From: Micromonospora sp. NBC_00389
Lineage (GTDB): Bacteria; Actinomycetota; Actinomycetes; Mycobacteriales; Micromonosporaceae
Reading direction: 5' to 3'
DNA: 64,000 bases
Assembly: GCF_036059255.1 (NCBI RefSeq)
Contig: NZ_CP107947.1
Location: forward strand, 3,906,001-3,970,000
The first letter of the stretch is position 1. Every line of letters begins with the position of its first letter. Of this stretch, positions 63,318-64,000 are shown one piece after another. The notes under the pieces were generated by a model. It had not been told where the DNA came from. It ran no database searches and was given only the letters and a program-made list of their open reading frames with translations. The position numbers were made by a program, and so were the translations under genes.

Positions 63318-63782
63318 GTGGGCGACATTGGAGCGGTTGCGGCGCTGATCGCGGCGTGCGCGTTCGCGGTGCTGGTGCTCATCCTGACGCTGCCCATCCT
63401 GCGGCTGCGGCACACGGTGGACGCCACCACCCGGATGATCAACGACCTCAACGATCGGACCGCACCGCTGCTCGGCGACGTGAACACCACGGTGAAGAAC
63501 GTCAACACCGCCCTGGAGCAGGTGCAGACCTCGCTCGACGGCGTGAACCTCCAGTTGGCGAAGGTCGACACCATGACCAGCCACGCGCAGAACATCACCG
63601 CCAACGTCGCCAACCTGGCCACCGTGGTCTCTGCCGCGGCCGCGAACCCGCTGGTCAAGGTAGCCGCGTTCGGCTACAGCGTGCGCAAGGCCGCGGCCAG
63701 CCGCCGGCACGCCGAGACCGAGCGCGAGGTGCGCGACACCATCAAGCAGCAGCGGCGGGCCACCCGGCGCGGCAACCGCTGA
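63318..63782 (+). CDS. DUF948 membrane protein
   Basis: Small membrane protein of 154 residues. The N-terminal helix (VAALIAACAFAVLVLILTLP) is followed by a long helical, probably coiled-coil, domain (DLNDRTAPLLGDVNTTVKNV, then NTALEQVQTSLDGVNLQLAK), as in DUF948. The tail is basic. GTG 63318 follows GAGGAG. It stands just before another small membrane protein and, in relatives, upstream of alaS. Function unknown. Confidence 0.88.
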   Translation: MGDIGAVAALIAACAFAVLVLILTLPILRLRHTVDATTRMINDLNDRTAPLLGDVNTTVKNVNTALEQVQTSLDGVNLQLAKVDTMTSHAQNITANVANLATVVSAAAANPLVKVAAFGYSVRKAAASRRHAETEREVRDTIKQQRRATRRGNR

Positions 63783-63811
63783 CCGGCCGGCGCACCAGGA
63801 GGTAGCGAGAC

Positions 63812-64000
63812 ATGAGGCGATTGTTCTGGTTGGGCATCGGGCTCGCCGTCGGCGTGGTGGTGGTCCGCAAGGCGACCCGGACCGCGCAGGCGTACACCCC
63901 GGCCGGCATCGCGAGCACGTTGTCGGAATCCGCTGGCGGGCTGGTCGAATCGCTGCGTAGCTTCGTGGAGGACGTCCGCGTCGGGATGGCCGAACGCGAG
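63812..64000 (+). CDS. Small membrane protein (DUF6167-like), cut by window edge
   Basis: The first 63 codons are visible, starting MRRLFWLGIGLAVGVVVVRK, with one N-terminal helix followed by TPAGIASTLSESAGGLVESL. ATG 63812 follows AGGAGGTAGCGAGAC. The arrangement after a DUF948 gene is the usual one upstream of alaS in actinobacteria. The rest lies outside the window. Confidence 0.8.
   Translation, partial: MRRLFWLGIGLAVGVVVVRKATRTAQAYTPAGIASTLSESAGGLVESLRSFVEDVRVGMAERE

Overview
The window is high-GC DNA from an actinobacterium. The gene order ruvC-ruvA-ruvB-yajC-secD-secF-apt-relA-cyclophilin-MBL hydrolase-hisS, followed by aspS and rarA, is the conserved actinobacterial arrangement also seen in Mycobacterium. 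The very GC-rich codon use, the proline-rich protein between rarA and the right edge, and the palindromic GATCAWG intergenic hairpins fit Micromonosporaceae (Micromonospora or Salinispora-like). That assignment is inference, because no rRNA is present. I saw no rRNA, no convincing tRNA and no CRISPR.

Left edge (1-2.3 kb): a CitA/DcuS-type sensor kinase (cut by the window edge) lies divergent to a DctA-type C4-dicarboxylate transporter. Accessory island (about 2.3-12.1 kb): an intact 3,048-bp ISL3-family element (2807-5854) is bounded by 24-bp inverted repeats and a perfect 8-bp target duplication. It carries an AraC-type regulator and a RibD/DHFR-like reductase as passengers beside its transposase. 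It has split a small gene that is the last member of a four-gene minus-strand operon (lipoprotein, P-loop kinase, two unknowns), and removing the element restores a 146-codon frame exactly. Further right are a solo ISL3 end, a Tn3-family transposase remnant, a second copy of the reductase module, a truncated ISL3 copy split by an intact IS481-type element, the 3' remnant of a ricin-lectin protein and a scrap of a mycosin-like protease.

Metabolic and regulatory region (12.1-33.6 kb): a FUSC-type membrane protein; a PLP enzyme; an acyl-CoA dehydrogenase/TetR/aldehyde dehydrogenase/alcohol dehydrogenase cluster tied together by two copies of one 19-bp operator; a GntR-TetR fusion regulator divergent from a Tet(X)-like flavoprotein monooxygenase; an SPFH protein; a five-gene branched-chain-amino-acid-type ABC transporter (livG, livF, binding protein, livH, livM) ended by a strong terminator; an MFS exporter with a TetR regulator and a 25-bp operator; and a 3-hydroxybutyrate dehydrogenase coupled to a GAF-PucR regulator.

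Core region (33.8-64 kb): Holliday-junction resolution (ruvCAB), protein export (yajC, secD, secF), purine salvage (apt), stringent response (rel), two tandem membrane-anchored cyclophilins, an MBL hydrolase, hisS, an acyl-ACP desaturase under a 31-bp palindrome, a thioesterase divergent from an HxlR regulator, a secreted streptogrisin-like protease, two DUF998 paralogues, aspS, an NAD-dependent epimerase/reductase, an ArsR-like regulator with an MFS exporter under a 41-bp palindrome, a GNAT acetyltransferase, rarA, a 935-residue proline-rich single-pass membrane protein, a DUF948 protein and the start of one further small membrane protein. Several genes look leaderless, with a TANNNT hexamer 6-8 nt before the start codon.
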